Assembly (NCBI RefSeq): GCF_014306105.1
Contig: NZ_JACRVF010000002.1
Span: 124,001-188,000, forward strand
DNA: 64,000 nucleotides
Direction: 5' to 3'
Origin: Pontibacter cellulosilyticus
Lineage (GTDB): Bacteria; Bacteroidota; Bacteroidia; Cytophagales; Hymenobacteraceae
Below the pieces are notes generated by a model. That model did not search any database, was not told where the DNA came from, and saw only the letters and a program-made list of their open reading frames with translations. A program made the translations under genes and the position numbers. The stretch's first letter is position 1; the number at the start of each line of letters is the position of its first letter. Of this stretch, positions 26,049 to 34,960 are shown piece after piece.

Positions 26049-26070
26049 ACGGGGACTAAGAAGTCCCCGT
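26049..26070 (-). terminator. asd terminator
   Basis: ACGGGGACT (26049-26057) pairs with AGTCCCCGT (26062-26070) around AAGA. Read leftward, a T-rich run follows (complement of 26041-26049). It lies about 80 bp past the asd stop. Confidence 0.8.
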
Positions 26071-26147
26071 CAGCTAGCTTTCAGACTGGCAAGTCCGGAA
26101 TAACAAATGTTATTTATACTTTGTCGTGCTACGTGTGTTGCAAAAAC

Positions 26148-27137
26148 CTACACCAAGTCATGCTTCACTAGGTACTCTGCAATCTGCACAGCATTAGTAG
26201 CAGCACCTTTACGTAGGTTATCTGCCACAATCCACATATTCAGGGTTCTTGGTTGCGTTTCGTCTAAACGTACGCGGCCTACAAGTACTTCGTCTTTGCC
26301 ATGGGCATCCTTCGGCATCGGGTACTGCAGGTTCTTCACGTCATCTACTACCTTCACACCTTCCGTTTCGTTCAGTATACGGTACACCTCGTCAAGGGTA
26401 AAGTCTTTCTCAAACTCCACGTTCACAGACTCTGAGTGGCCACCCATTACCGGAATACGCACCGCTGTAGCTGTAACACGGATAGAATCATCACCCATGA
26501 TCTTCTTTGTTTCGAGGATCATCTTCATCTCTTCTTTGGTATAGCCGTTGTCCTGGAACACGTCGATGTGTGGGAGTACGTTCAGGTCGATCGGGTATGG
26601 GTACGCTTTCTCGCCCTCTTTGCCGGCACGCTCATTCATTAGCTGCTCCACAGCCTTTACGCCAGTGCCTGTTACCGACTGGTAGGTGCTAACTACAATG
26701 CGCTTCGCCTTCAGCTCTTCGTGCAGCTTGTTTAGGGCCACCACCATTTGTATGGTAGAGCAGTTCGGGTTAGCAATAATTTTATCTTCTTTGGTCAGTT
26801 CTCTGGCATTGATCTCCGGTACTACCAGTTTTTTGGTTGGGTCCATGCGCCACGCCGAAGAGTTATCTACTACAACTATGCCTGCTTCGGCAAACCTAGG
26901 AGCCCACTCGGTAGAGGTGCTGCCACCAGCAGAGAAAATGGCAATTTGCGGGGCAGCCGCAATCGCGTCCTGCATCCCGATAACCTTTATCTGTTTACCC
27001 TTAAACTCCATCTGTTTACCAACAGATCTCTCAGAAGCAACCAACAATAATTCCGTTACCGGGAAGTCGCGCTCCGCCAGTACTTTCAAAATTTCACCGC
27101 CAACCAATCCTGTGGCGCCTACTACTGCTACTTTCAT
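26148..27137 (-). CDS. asd: Aspartate-semialdehyde dehydrogenase
   Basis: This 329-residue enzyme reduces aspartyl phosphate to aspartate semialdehyde for Lys, Met, Thr and diaminopimelate synthesis. The NADP-binding start VAVVGATGLVGGEILKVL, the SAGGSTSTEWAP segment and the catalytic Cys126 in NPNCSTIQ are all present, as is GHSESVNVEFE with the catalytic His region. Length is normal. It is a single leftward gene with a terminator; a small dispersed palindrome lies about 75 bp upstream. Confidence 0.97.
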   Translation of the reverse strand: MKVAVVGATGLVGGEILKVLAERDFPVTELLLVASERSVGKQMEFKGKQIKVIGMQDAIAAAPQIAIFSAGGSTSTEWAPRFAEAGIVVVDNSSAWRMDPTKKLVVPEINARELTKEDKIIANPNCSTIQMVVALNKLHEELKAKRIVVSTYQSVTGTGVKAVEQLMNERAGKEGEKAYPYPIDLNVLPHIDVFQDNGYTKEEMKMILETKKIMGDDSIRVTATAVRIPVMGGHSESVNVEFEKDFTLDEVYRILNETEGVKVVDDVKNLQYPMPKDAHGKDEVLVGRVRLDETQPRTLNMWIVADNLRKGAATNAVQIAEYLVKHDLV

Positions 27138-27210
27138 TCAGGGTATATAATTAATTTGTTTAAAGCTTAACTGTAGAATCGTTGATTGTTAGTTGGTGGG
27201 TGTACGATTC

Positions 27211-27230
27211 GGACAGGTCGCGACCTATCC
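27211..27230. repeat. Small palindromic intergenic repeat, diverged copy
   Basis: GGACAGGTCG/CGACCTATCC is a 10-bp inverted repeat with one mismatch and is related to the hairpin at 20058-20077. It lies in the ~300-bp gap between asd and the lamin-tail gene (27138-27440); nothing else is recognisable there. Confidence 0.5.
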
Positions 27231-27440
27231 CTATAAAAGTACTAACCCAATAATTCTCTAACTCCCAAACTTCCTTAACTAACGCCCCAGCCTCTCGTAA
27301 AAGTTCTCAAACTACAAAAGCAGTTGCGTTCATAAGACCTCATATCGTTATCCAAACCTTTGAGTGCCTTATACATTCAGCGTGCCGGCTTTCCCTCACG
27401 CGGGTGCAAATTAAGTAAGTTTTTACTACAATTTCAGCCT

Positions 27441-30026
27441 ATGAAGCAAACTTTACTCTTTCTGTTCCTGCTAGTTCCAATGTGGGCACACTGCCAGCTA
27501 CAGGAAAGTTTCTCCGATGGTAATTTCACTCAAAGCCCCACCTGGGCAGGTGATATTACCAGTTTCATAGTTAATGCACAGAACCAATTGCAAAGCAATG
27601 GCCCCGCTGTAACCGGCACCACGCTGCAACTGGTTACACCCTCGCAGGCAGTAGTTGGCACCACCTGGGAGTTTTGGGCAAATCTGAAACTGGCTACCTC
27701 CTCTACCAATTACACAGATGTATGGCTGATTGCCGATAATGCAGACCTTAACAGCAGCAGTACGAACGGCTATTTTGTGCGGATCGGTAATACGGCAGAT
27801 GAAGTGAGCCTGTATCGGAAAGATGCCGGTAAAACTGCAGTTATGATCATCAACGGGCAGGATGGAACAGTTGCCACGAGTAACAACATAGTGCGTGTCC
27901 GGGTAACACGAAGTATAAACTATGAGTGGGAGCTAAGTATAGATATAACTGGTACAGGACAGAGCTACAGCGGCCAAGGTATGGTTACTGATGCCACCTA
28001 CAAGCGCTCTTTATACTTTGGGGTGCTGGTAAAGTATACTTCGGCTAATAGTAAGAATTTTTACTTCGATGATTTTGGCATTACCGACAGCAAGGAGCCT
28101 GTGCTGGAGGAGCTACAAACTTTAACTCTTCAGGAATTGATACTTCAGTTTAATGAGCCACTGTTGCAGCCGCAGGCAGAGAACGTTGCCAATTATACTT
28201 TAAACGGAAGTACAAAACCCACGATAGCAGAACTAACTGAAGCCGGAACGGTAAGGCTGGTATTTAGCCAGAACTTCAGTTTTGGGAGCAATACGCTAAG
28301 TATAGCCAACCTGCAGGACCTGTATGGTAACAGCCTGAGCAGCCCTATTGAGCGCAGCTTCAGTTTTACTCCTCCGGCTGTACTTCCGGGTTACAACGAG
28401 CTCATCATCACTGAAATAATGGCCGACGAAACGCCAGTGGTTGGTTTGCCTGCGCAGGAATACATTGAGTTTTTCAATGCCACAAGAGATAAGGTGCTTA
28501 CGCTACAAGGTATCCGCTACTCCGATGCCACCTCCACTACCACTTTGCCAAACGTGCAGCTGCAGCCGGGAGAGTATGCTGTGGTAGTGCCTAATACACA
28601 GGTAGCTAACTTTACAAAGTATGGCAAAGTGATCGGTATCAGCAACTTCCCGAGCCTTAATAACAGCGGTGAATTGCTGCAACTGCTGCAACCTAACGGC
28701 AGGCTGATTTACGCGGTAAATTACTCCGATACCTGGTACAAAAACAGCAGCAAAAAAGATGGCGGCTGGAGCCTGGAGATGATTGACGTAACAAATTCCT
28801 GTGCGGGCATCGAAAACTGGACAGCCTCTGTTGACCCTCGTGGTGGCACACCGGCTCAGGCTAACTCTGTAGCAGCCTCTAACCCAGATAACACGCCGCC
28901 TGCTATTGTAGATGCCACAGCTATTGCTCCGGACAGAATACTGCTCCGCTTCAACGAACGGCTCGACAGCACACAGGCAGCAAGCATAGCCAACTACAGC
29001 ATCAGCCCAAGTATAAGTATAGCTAGTGTACAGGTGCAGGGGCCACTTTTTACAGATGTTATACTTATACTTAGTGCACCACTGCAGGAGCGGCAATTGT
29101 ATACCCTCACTGCCAAAAGTATAACCGATTGCTCCGGCAACCTCAGCAGCCAGCTACTTGCAGTAACTTTTGCCTTGCCATCAGCGCCTGCACCCGGCGA
29201 TGTGGTGATAAATGAAATACTCTTTAACCCACGGCCAAACGGAGTAGACTTTGTGGAGCTGGTGAACCGTAGCGACAAATTCATCAACCTAAAGGACTCG
29301 AAACTGGCTAACACCTCCGGCGATACCATCAGCAACATCAGAAATATAACTATGGCCAACTATGTGCTGGCACCGGGACAATACGTGGTGCTTACCTCCA
29401 ACCCCGAAAACATCAAAAGCAATTACCCTGCTGCCCGCGAGCAGGCCTTCCTGCGCATGAGCAGCCTGCCCAGCTATCCCGATGCTGCCGGTACTGTTGT
29501 GGTGCTGCAACCCGATAACCGCACCGCCGACAGGTTTAGCTACACCGATGATATGCATTTTGATTTGCTTGATGATAAGAATGGCGTATCGCTGGAGCGC
29601 ATAAGGCTGCAGGGGCAAAGTATAGCCAGTAATTTCCATTCCGCAGCTACTACTGTTTTTGCCACACCGGGCTACCGAAACTCACAATCGCAGGCGGAGG
29701 TACAGGCGCAGCAGCTGTTTAAAATAGAGCCTAAGGTTTTCTCTCCGGATGGCGACGGCTTCGAAGATTTTACCACGATCAACTACAGCATTGATAATGC
29801 AGGATTAGTGGCTAACATCACGGTTTTTGATGCGCAGGGGCGGGAGGTTCGAAAGCTTGTGCGAAACGAACTGATGGCAACAAACGGCTTTTTTAGGTGG
29901 GACGGATTGCGACAAGACGGCTCTAAAGCCAATATCGGCACGTACATCCTATACATTGAAATGTTTGGGCTGAATGGCGAGAAAAGCGAGTTTAAAGAAC
30001 GCGTGGTGGTAGGCGGCAGAATGTAA
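27441..30026 (+). CDS. Secreted multidomain protein with lamin-tail and Ig-like domains
   Basis: I take the ATG at 27441 (MKQTLLFLFLLVPMWAHC), giving 861 residues with a signal peptide; the frame extends 27 codons upstream. Visible parts in order: an N-terminal jelly-roll-like region (about 25-220), an Ig-like block (about 225-315), a lamin-tail domain (about 320-470; ELIITEIMADETP ... QEYIEFFNAT), a second Ig-like block (about 485-580), a second lamin-tail domain (GDVVINEILFNPRPNGVDFVELVNRS) and a C-terminal FlgD/gliding-motility-type domain (VFSPDGDGFEDF ... DGLRQDGSKANIGTYILYI). The last domain suggests T9SS export to the surface. Exact role unknown. It contains about 13 AAGTATA words, the densest gene in the window. 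Confidence 0.75.
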   Translation: MKQTLLFLFLLVPMWAHCQLQESFSDGNFTQSPTWAGDITSFIVNAQNQLQSNGPAVTGTTLQLVTPSQAVVGTTWEFWANLKLATSSTNYTDVWLIADNADLNSSSTNGYFVRIGNTADEVSLYRKDAGKTAVMIINGQDGTVATSNNIVRVRVTRSINYEWELSIDITGTGQSYSGQGMVTDATYKRSLYFGVLVKYTSANSKNFYFDDFGITDSKEPVLEELQTLTLQELILQFNEPLLQPQAENVANYTLNGSTKPTIAELTEAGTVRLVFSQNFSFGSNTLSIANLQDLYGNSLSSPIERSFSFTPPAVLPGYNELIITEIMADETPVVGLPAQEYIEFFNATRDKVLTLQGIRYSDATSTTTLPNVQLQPGEYAVVVPNTQVANFTKYGKVIGISNFPSLNNSGELLQLLQPNGRLIYAVNYSDTWYKNSSKKDGGWSLEMIDVTNSCAGIENWTASVDPRGGTPAQANSVAASNPDNTPPAIVDATAIAPDRILLRFNERLDSTQAASIANYSISPSISIASVQVQGPLFTDVILILSAPLQERQLYTLTAKSITDCSGNLSSQLLAVTFALPSAPAPGDVVINEILFNPRPNGVDFVELVNRSDKFINLKDSKLANTSGDTISNIRNITMANYVLAPGQYVVLTSNPENIKSNYPAAREQAFLRMSSLPSYPDAAGTVVVLQPDNRTADRFSYTDDMHFDLLDDKNGVSLERIRLQGQSIASNFHSAATTVFATPGYRNSQSQAEVQAQQLFKIEPKVFSPDGDGFEDFTTINYSIDNAGLVANITVFDAQGREVRKLVRNELMATNGFFRWDGLRQDGSKANIGTYILYIEMFGLNGEKSEFKERVVVGGRM

Positions 30027-30081
30027 CATATATCCTAAACCCAGTACACGGTATAGCAAAGGCTAAAAGTATACTTCAGCT

Positions 30082-31773
30082 CTACTCAGTTACAACAAAG
30101 TCCTCGGTGCTGGTTATAGTTCTGCCACTGTGTAACACACTTATTTTAACGGTGCCCACAATACCGCTTGGCACCTTTACCACCATGGTAGAACCGGAGT
30201 AACTTACTACCTGTGCCGCTGCAGAGCCAAATCTGGCCGCTGTATAGTAATAAGGTGTAAAGTTTGCCACGTTTAATGTTACTGTTGTGCCGGCTGGCCC
30301 GATGCCTGGCGTAAAAGAGGTGATCTTCGGTTCTAAAACGGTAAAGTCTTCGGAAGTATACACGCGTTGGTTGCCAAACTGCACTGCAAGTTGGGTTGGG
30401 CCTACCGGAGCGTTAAGAGGCACCATCACTTTAATATAAGTAGCCGTGGCAACATGCGAGTTAGCCGCAACCGTACCAAAATAGACAGGGTAGGTGTTGC
30501 CCGGTTGAAAGGTGCCATAGATCGTAATCTCTTTGCTTAGTCCGGCAGACGCAGGGGAGAAGGATGTGACAGCAGGAGCAATAACATCGTATTGCTGCTG
30601 CGCTTTAACGGTGTGCGTGCCAACTGTAACGGCTACGTCGTTATTGCCGATATAGGCTCCCGGCGGAACAGTAGCATTGATCTGGTTGAAAGAAACATAG
30701 CTTATAGTTGCCGGAACATCGCCGACTGTTACACTCACAGAGCTGCTGTAGGGATAAGTTAAAGGAAATCCGCTTCCGTATATTGTAAAGCTGCTCCCTT
30801 GCAGGCCAGCAGCCGGAGAAACAGATGTAATACTGTGAGGCAGCAAGGTAAACTCCTCTGGCAGCACTGTGGTAACACCGTCTATCAACACTGATATAGG
30901 TACTTTCTCTGTGGTTAAACCAGTAGGCACCGTAACCCGCAGCTCATAAGAGCCATTGGTAATGGTGCTTACCTCTTTCTGCCCGAAAAATACTCTGGCC
31001 GTACCATAATATGAATTGTAGATAAAATTATCACCGGAGATCAAAACTATTGTACCCGCATGCCCTGACTTAGGAGAAAAGTCGGTGATGGTTGGGAGTA
31101 CTTTAAATGTAGACGAAACATTAAATGTCTCATCTTTTAATCTTAGCACTACAGGTACCTGCCTGGTTGCATAATAATAGCCTAAGTCAATTGCAGAGGG
31201 AACTTCTACCACAATTTTATTTGGGCTTACTTCTATTTGTTTGGCAGTTCTGTTACCAAAGGTTACCTGTACATCATTCGGGTTGCTGGTATAAAAGCTG
31301 CCGGTAATTGTAATTATTTCGCCTGCTTTTCCGGCGTTTGGCGAAATGCCCTGTGTAGTGGTAGAAGGTAGCTTAACAGATACCAGTTGCCCGAATACAG
31401 TGCCTTTTTCATTTGCAATGTAAGCTTTGGCATAAAGCATGGCGTTGCTCTTATTTGTAACAAACGACTGTAGCCCTAGCGCTTCTTTGCTATACTTGCC
31501 CACTGCTGCATCTCTGCCCATCGATAGCTTATAGCCACTGGTAAGACTTACATCAGAAGTAGAGTTAATCACAAAGCCATAGTCTAGAATGGGGTATTTG
31601 CCTTTATTTATGATGTTTCCTTGCAGTAGTGCACTGGAGGGTGAGTTGGCTATGATTTCTTCTGTCTTAATTTCCGGCTGTATTACTTCATCTTCTTTGT
31701 CTTTACACCCCTGTATCAGGAGCAGGGCAAACAAAACGAGCAAAAGAGGTGCGCGAAGTATAAGTGGTTTCAT
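30082..31773 (-). CDS. Surface lipoprotein with repeated IPT/TIG domains
   Basis: I take the ATG complementary to 31771-31773 (MKPLILRAPLLL), giving 563 residues. Lipobox Cys23 is in LIQGC. After an N-terminal domain (about 35-130) come about five IPT/TIG domains, each with a phrase such as PNAGKAGEIITITGSFY, PKSGHAGTIVLISGDNF, PAAGLQGSSFTIYGSGF, PASAGLSKEITIYGTF and PGIGPAGTTVTLNVANF. IPT/TIG modules are Ig-like and bind glycans or act as spacers on the surface, as in SusE/F-like or SGBP proteins. No SusC/D is adjacent. Ligand unknown. Confidence 0.85.
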   Translation of the reverse strand: MKPLILRAPLLLVLFALLLIQGCKDKEDEVIQPEIKTEEIIANSPSSALLQGNIINKGKYPILDYGFVINSTSDVSLTSGYKLSMGRDAAVGKYSKEALGLQSFVTNKSNAMLYAKAYIANEKGTVFGQLVSVKLPSTTTQGISPNAGKAGEIITITGSFYTSNPNDVQVTFGNRTAKQIEVSPNKIVVEVPSAIDLGYYYATRQVPVVLRLKDETFNVSSTFKVLPTITDFSPKSGHAGTIVLISGDNFIYNSYYGTARVFFGQKEVSTITNGSYELRVTVPTGLTTEKVPISVLIDGVTTVLPEEFTLLPHSITSVSPAAGLQGSSFTIYGSGFPLTYPYSSSVSVTVGDVPATISYVSFNQINATVPPGAYIGNNDVAVTVGTHTVKAQQQYDVIAPAVTSFSPASAGLSKEITIYGTFQPGNTYPVYFGTVAANSHVATATYIKVMVPLNAPVGPTQLAVQFGNQRVYTSEDFTVLEPKITSFTPGIGPAGTTVTLNVANFTPYYYTAARFGSAAAQVVSYSGSTMVVKVPSGIVGTVKISVLHSGRTITSTEDFVVTE

Positions 31774-31930
31774 AAGGTTTTCACTAGTCTGTTGAATCAT
31801 AGCGGTTGCCATTCGTGGTAACAGGAGCAATTGGTAAAAGCAATGATGCTAAAGCTGTTAGGATGGCGACTACAATATACTAGAAAATATTTAACATTAG
31901 ATACATGCTATATAAGTGGGCATAAATGAA

Positions 31931-31959
31931 AAGCCCCGCAGCGATAAACTGCGGGGCTT
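31931..31959 (-). terminator. Terminator of the lipase-like gene
   Basis: AAGCCCCGCAG (31931-31941) pairs with CTGCGGGGCTT (31949-31959), 7-nt loop, with T-rich sequence after it on the leftward strand. Confidence 0.85.
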
Positions 31960-31975
31960 AATATTAATTTTTGTA

Positions 31976-33166
31976 CTAGAAAGATTTAATCCAAGGCACC
32001 AACGATTGCAGCATCGGCACAAAAGACGTGCTGTGGGTGCCACCGTTTATACTTATCAATTCTGTTTTCGATGCTCCCTTGGCTTTAAACCTCTCATAGG
32101 TAAGCCTTGTGTTTTCGAAAGGTACAATGTTGTCGGCAGTGCCATGATAGAGGCGGGTAGGGCTTTGCGGAGCCCAGCCGTTAAAGCTGTTCTCCTGTAA
32201 CGACTGCTTTAGCAGCAATTCTTTATCCGATGCCTTCAAACCGTTATAGAAAGCAGTAGTGAAGAGCTTCTGTGGATCTGTGGTGAGTTCGCGGTTAATG
32301 GCGCTGCCGCCGTTGCTGCCGTTAAACAACTGCGGCAACTTGCTGGCATAAGGCTCCTGGAAAAGCTCGTTCAAAGGCCGGTTCCAGCTGTTGGTGTGGT
32401 TGTAAGCCTGCAGTATGTATGCCAAGTAAGCTGGGTAAGAATACATTTGGCCAGATGTGATACCAGAAAGCATATGCGTTAAATCGTAACCACCAGCACC
32501 GGCTGCCGAAGCTGTTACCTTTAACTTGTGTTGCGGGTTTGTCTCAATCTCTTTTTGTGCGGCCAGCGTCACATAGCCACCCTCCGAGTATCCCACCAGG
32601 AACAGCTGCTCATTTGTACTGATATTTTTCTCTGTATAAAATTTACGACTCGCCTTAATCATATCAACCACAGCCAGGGCAGAGTGCTTTTGGTCGTAGT
32701 ATGGGTGGAAAATCTGTTTAGATGCTCCAAAGCCAATGTAATCTGGAATAAGTGTTACGTAGCCTGCCGCTGCAAAAAGCTCAAACCCGGATAAACCTGT
32801 AAAGCTAGTGGGTGCATCGCTGTGGCTAAAGATGGTGCCATGCTGTGCACTTACAATCGGAGCAGGTGTTGCCATGCCTACTGGCACGCAAACCAAACCA
32901 GAGGCTTTTATCTCCTTGCCTTGGTAAGTAGTATAGTACTGCAGCTTGTAAACCGAAACGCCATACTTTATCTCGCTGCCATATATGCCGTAGCCCTCTG
33001 CCGCCGCCAACGACTGCAGCATGCTTTTAGGTACAGTGGTAACAAGCTCGGAGGATATATAAAGTTCTTTCTCTGCTACAGGTGCAGCTGCAACTTCTTT
33101 ATCGCAGCTGGTTTGGGTGGCAATTGTGCCGAAAAGCAGGATATATATAAGCAGTAATCTGATCAC
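31976..33166 (-). CDS. Secreted lipase/tannase-like alpha/beta hydrolase, lipoprotein
   Basis: The start is GTG (complement of 33164-33166), placing a lipoprotein signal at the N-terminus with Cys21 (TQTSC); an in-frame stop lies four codons upstream. The 396-residue product has an alpha/beta-hydrolase core: HGTIF, GYVTLIPDYIGFG, nucleophile Ser194 in GYSEGG, an Asp in YHGTADNIVPFENT and a His in GGTHSTSF. The pattern resembles bacterial secretory lipases and prolyl-aminopeptidase-like hydrolases. It should act at the cell surface or periplasm on an ester. Single gene with a terminator. Confidence 0.82.
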   Translation of the reverse strand: MIRLLLIYILLFGTIATQTSCDKEVAAAPVAEKELYISSELVTTVPKSMLQSLAAAEGYGIYGSEIKYGVSVYKLQYYTTYQGKEIKASGLVCVPVGMATPAPIVSAQHGTIFSHSDAPTSFTGLSGFELFAAAGYVTLIPDYIGFGASKQIFHPYYDQKHSALAVVDMIKASRKFYTEKNISTNEQLFLVGYSEGGYVTLAAQKEIETNPQHKLKVTASAAGAGGYDLTHMLSGITSGQMYSYPAYLAYILQAYNHTNSWNRPLNELFQEPYASKLPQLFNGSNGGSAINRELTTDPQKLFTTAFYNGLKASDKELLLKQSLQENSFNGWAPQSPTRLYHGTADNIVPFENTRLTYERFKAKGASKTELISINGGTHSTSFVPMLQSLVPWIKSF

Positions 33167-33399
33167 AGTCTTCTAATTAAGAGGTTAGATTATTGAGATG
33201 TAACATTGGGTGTACAAGAAGAGTGCCATCTGCAACGAAGGTAGTGAAACTGCAATTATTATGGCTTCACCTGCTGCAGATAATGTTGACTTAGCGTATC
33301 TTGCGCTACTTTTAGATCATACTATAAAGCACAGGCAGCAACTTGAGAATCAGGATGGTTTATGCTGTTTGCCTGTAGCTGTACTTATTTAGATTACCT

Positions 33400-34227
33400 G
33401 TGGAAATAGAAATTATACTTTACCTGTGCTTCTTTGCTTTCCTGGCCGGGTTTATTGACTCAATTGTGGGTGGGGGAGGCCTGATACAGCTGCCTGCCCT
33501 GCTGGTATTTTTGCCCGGCCTGCCGCTGCCTGTAGCGTTTGGTACGGGTAAGTTTGCAGGAATTGCGGGCACCACCGCGGCTATGGTGCGCTACGTCAGA
33601 ACCGTTAAAATCAATTACCTGGCCATACTCCCGGCTGCCGGGGCGGCTTTTGTTTTCTCGTTTTTAGGAGCAAGGGCACTAGCTCACATAGATGCCAGCT
33701 TAATGAAGCCGCTTATCCTGGTGCTGCTGGTGCTGGTGGCGGTATACACATTCATCAAAAAAGACTTCGGATCGTTGCATGCACCCAAGCTTACAGAGCA
33801 AAAAGAGCGGCTATACGGGTTGCTGGTAGGGGCATCTATCGGTTTCTATGATGGATTTTTTGGCCCTGGTACCGGCAGCTTCCTGATCTTTATCTTTATC
33901 GGGTTGTTCGGTTTTAACTTTCTGGCAGCTTCGGCGGCATCTAAAGTAGTAAATGTGGCTACCAACCTGTCGGCACTGCTATACTTTGCCTACAAAGGAT
34001 TTGTGCTGTATGAGGTGGCTATACCAATGGCAGTATGCAGTATAATTGGCTCGCAGTTGGGGACACGCACTGCTCTGAACCGTGGCGTAGGATTTGTGCG
34101 GGTGCTGTTCCTGGTGGTGGTATCGGGTATTATCTTAAAATTTGCTTACGATACCTACGGCTCCGGCGGAAGCGACTTTGCACAGTTAGCTACTGCCGTA
34201 CAGCAGTGGTTTGGGAGAAAAGGGTAA
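33400..34227 (+). CDS. TauE/SafE-family sulfite/anion exporter
   Basis: The start is GTG at 33400 (MEIEIILYLCFFAFLAGFIDSIVGGGGLI, read in parts), giving 275 residues. About eight membrane segments and the two family motifs are present: GFIDSIVGGGGLIQLPALL near residue 17 and GFYDGFFGPGTGSFLIF near residue 148. Family members export sulfite, sulfoacetate or other organosulfur anions; the substrate is unknown here. Followed by a bidirectional terminator with the convergent DUF2059 gene. Confidence 0.9.
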   Translation: MEIEIILYLCFFAFLAGFIDSIVGGGGLIQLPALLVFLPGLPLPVAFGTGKFAGIAGTTAAMVRYVRTVKINYLAILPAAGAAFVFSFLGARALAHIDASLMKPLILVLLVLVAVYTFIKKDFGSLHAPKLTEQKERLYGLLVGASIGFYDGFFGPGTGSFLIFIFIGLFGFNFLAASAASKVVNVATNLSALLYFAYKGFVLYEVAIPMAVCSIIGSQLGTRTALNRGVGFVRVLFLVVVSGIILKFAYDTYGSGGSDFAQLATAVQQWFGRKG

Positions 34228-34251
34228 TTCTGAGCTTGCTCAATAACAAAA

Positions 34252-34283
34252 GCGCCATCCGCTAAGAGTATAGGGGATGGCGC
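34252..34283. terminator. Bidirectional terminator between TauE/SafE and DUF2059 genes
   Basis: GCGCCATCC (34252-34260) pairs with GGATGGCGC (34275-34283), loop 14 nt containing AGTATA, flanked by A-rich and T-rich sequence. Confidence 0.8.
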
Positions 34284-34307
34284 CTTTGTTTTATAGAATA
34301 GTTATAC

Positions 34308-34754
34308 TTATTTATTCGGCAGTTTTCCTTCGGCCTGCATTCGCTGGATAACGCGCATGGCTACTTCCTGTCCGTACTGCTGTCCTTTTACCATCGACTC
34401 CTGCATGATAAGCGGTGTTTTCTCCAAAAGCTTTTTACCCAGAGGCGTGCTGTACAGTGCAATAAGGTCTTTTATCTCCTGGTGCGTAAAGTGCTTGTCG
34501 TAAACCGGTACAGTTAAGTTTACAATGTCTTCTACTGTAAATGCTTTTTCAAACTCGTCCCATACTTCGGCTGGTAAGGTGTTGTTTGTTTTGCGCATGG
34601 CATCCAGGTTGGTTTTAATGGCTGAAAGACCAAGTTCACCTGCTTTTGTTACGCGTAACAGTTCCCGTATGTCTTTTGTTTTGGCGTTGTCTTGTGCGAA
34701 AGCCGATGTGCAGCTAATCAGTAGCACAATCAGGAGGGTGTAAAGTTGTTTCAT
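34308..34754 (-). CDS. DUF2059 periplasmic protein
   Basis: The 148-residue product has a signal peptide ending near AFAQD (residue 21). The mature domain (VPVYDKHFTHQEIKDLIALYSTPLGKKLLEKTPLIMQESM, read in parts) is typical of DUF2059, a small helical periplasmic family of unknown function common in Gram-negative bacteria. No operon partner is visible. Confidence 0.85.
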   Translation of the reverse strand: MKQLYTLLIVLLISCTSAFAQDNAKTKDIRELLRVTKAGELGLSAIKTNLDAMRKTNNTLPAEVWDEFEKAFTVEDIVNLTVPVYDKHFTHQEIKDLIALYSTPLGKKLLEKTPLIMQESMVKGQQYGQEVAMRVIQRMQAEGKLPNK

Positions 34755-34960
34755 TAGGGTTGTAATTGTATGAGTAATAAATAAAAGTTGCCGCTGGAGT
34801 GTCGGGAGCTACTCACAATCGAAAGGCAGATGACTTTATGTGGGACACAAAGCAAATGTTCTGATCAAAGTATGCCAAGTCAAAGTTAGAACTTTAAATT
34901 AATACCCTGCCAAAATCAGTGGGCAATTTTTATACTTGTCACAAAGGGTGTACTGCCCCC

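Noticed and set aside
28503..29639. Three overlapping leftward frames within the lamin-tail gene
   Set aside because: The sense strand has recognisable domains over the full length; the antisense frames look like composition shadows.
33210..33392. A 60-residue rightward frame just before the TauE/SafE gene
   Set aside because: It ends 7 bp before the GTG start and could be a leader peptide, but it has no signal, membrane segment or ribosome-binding site that supports it.
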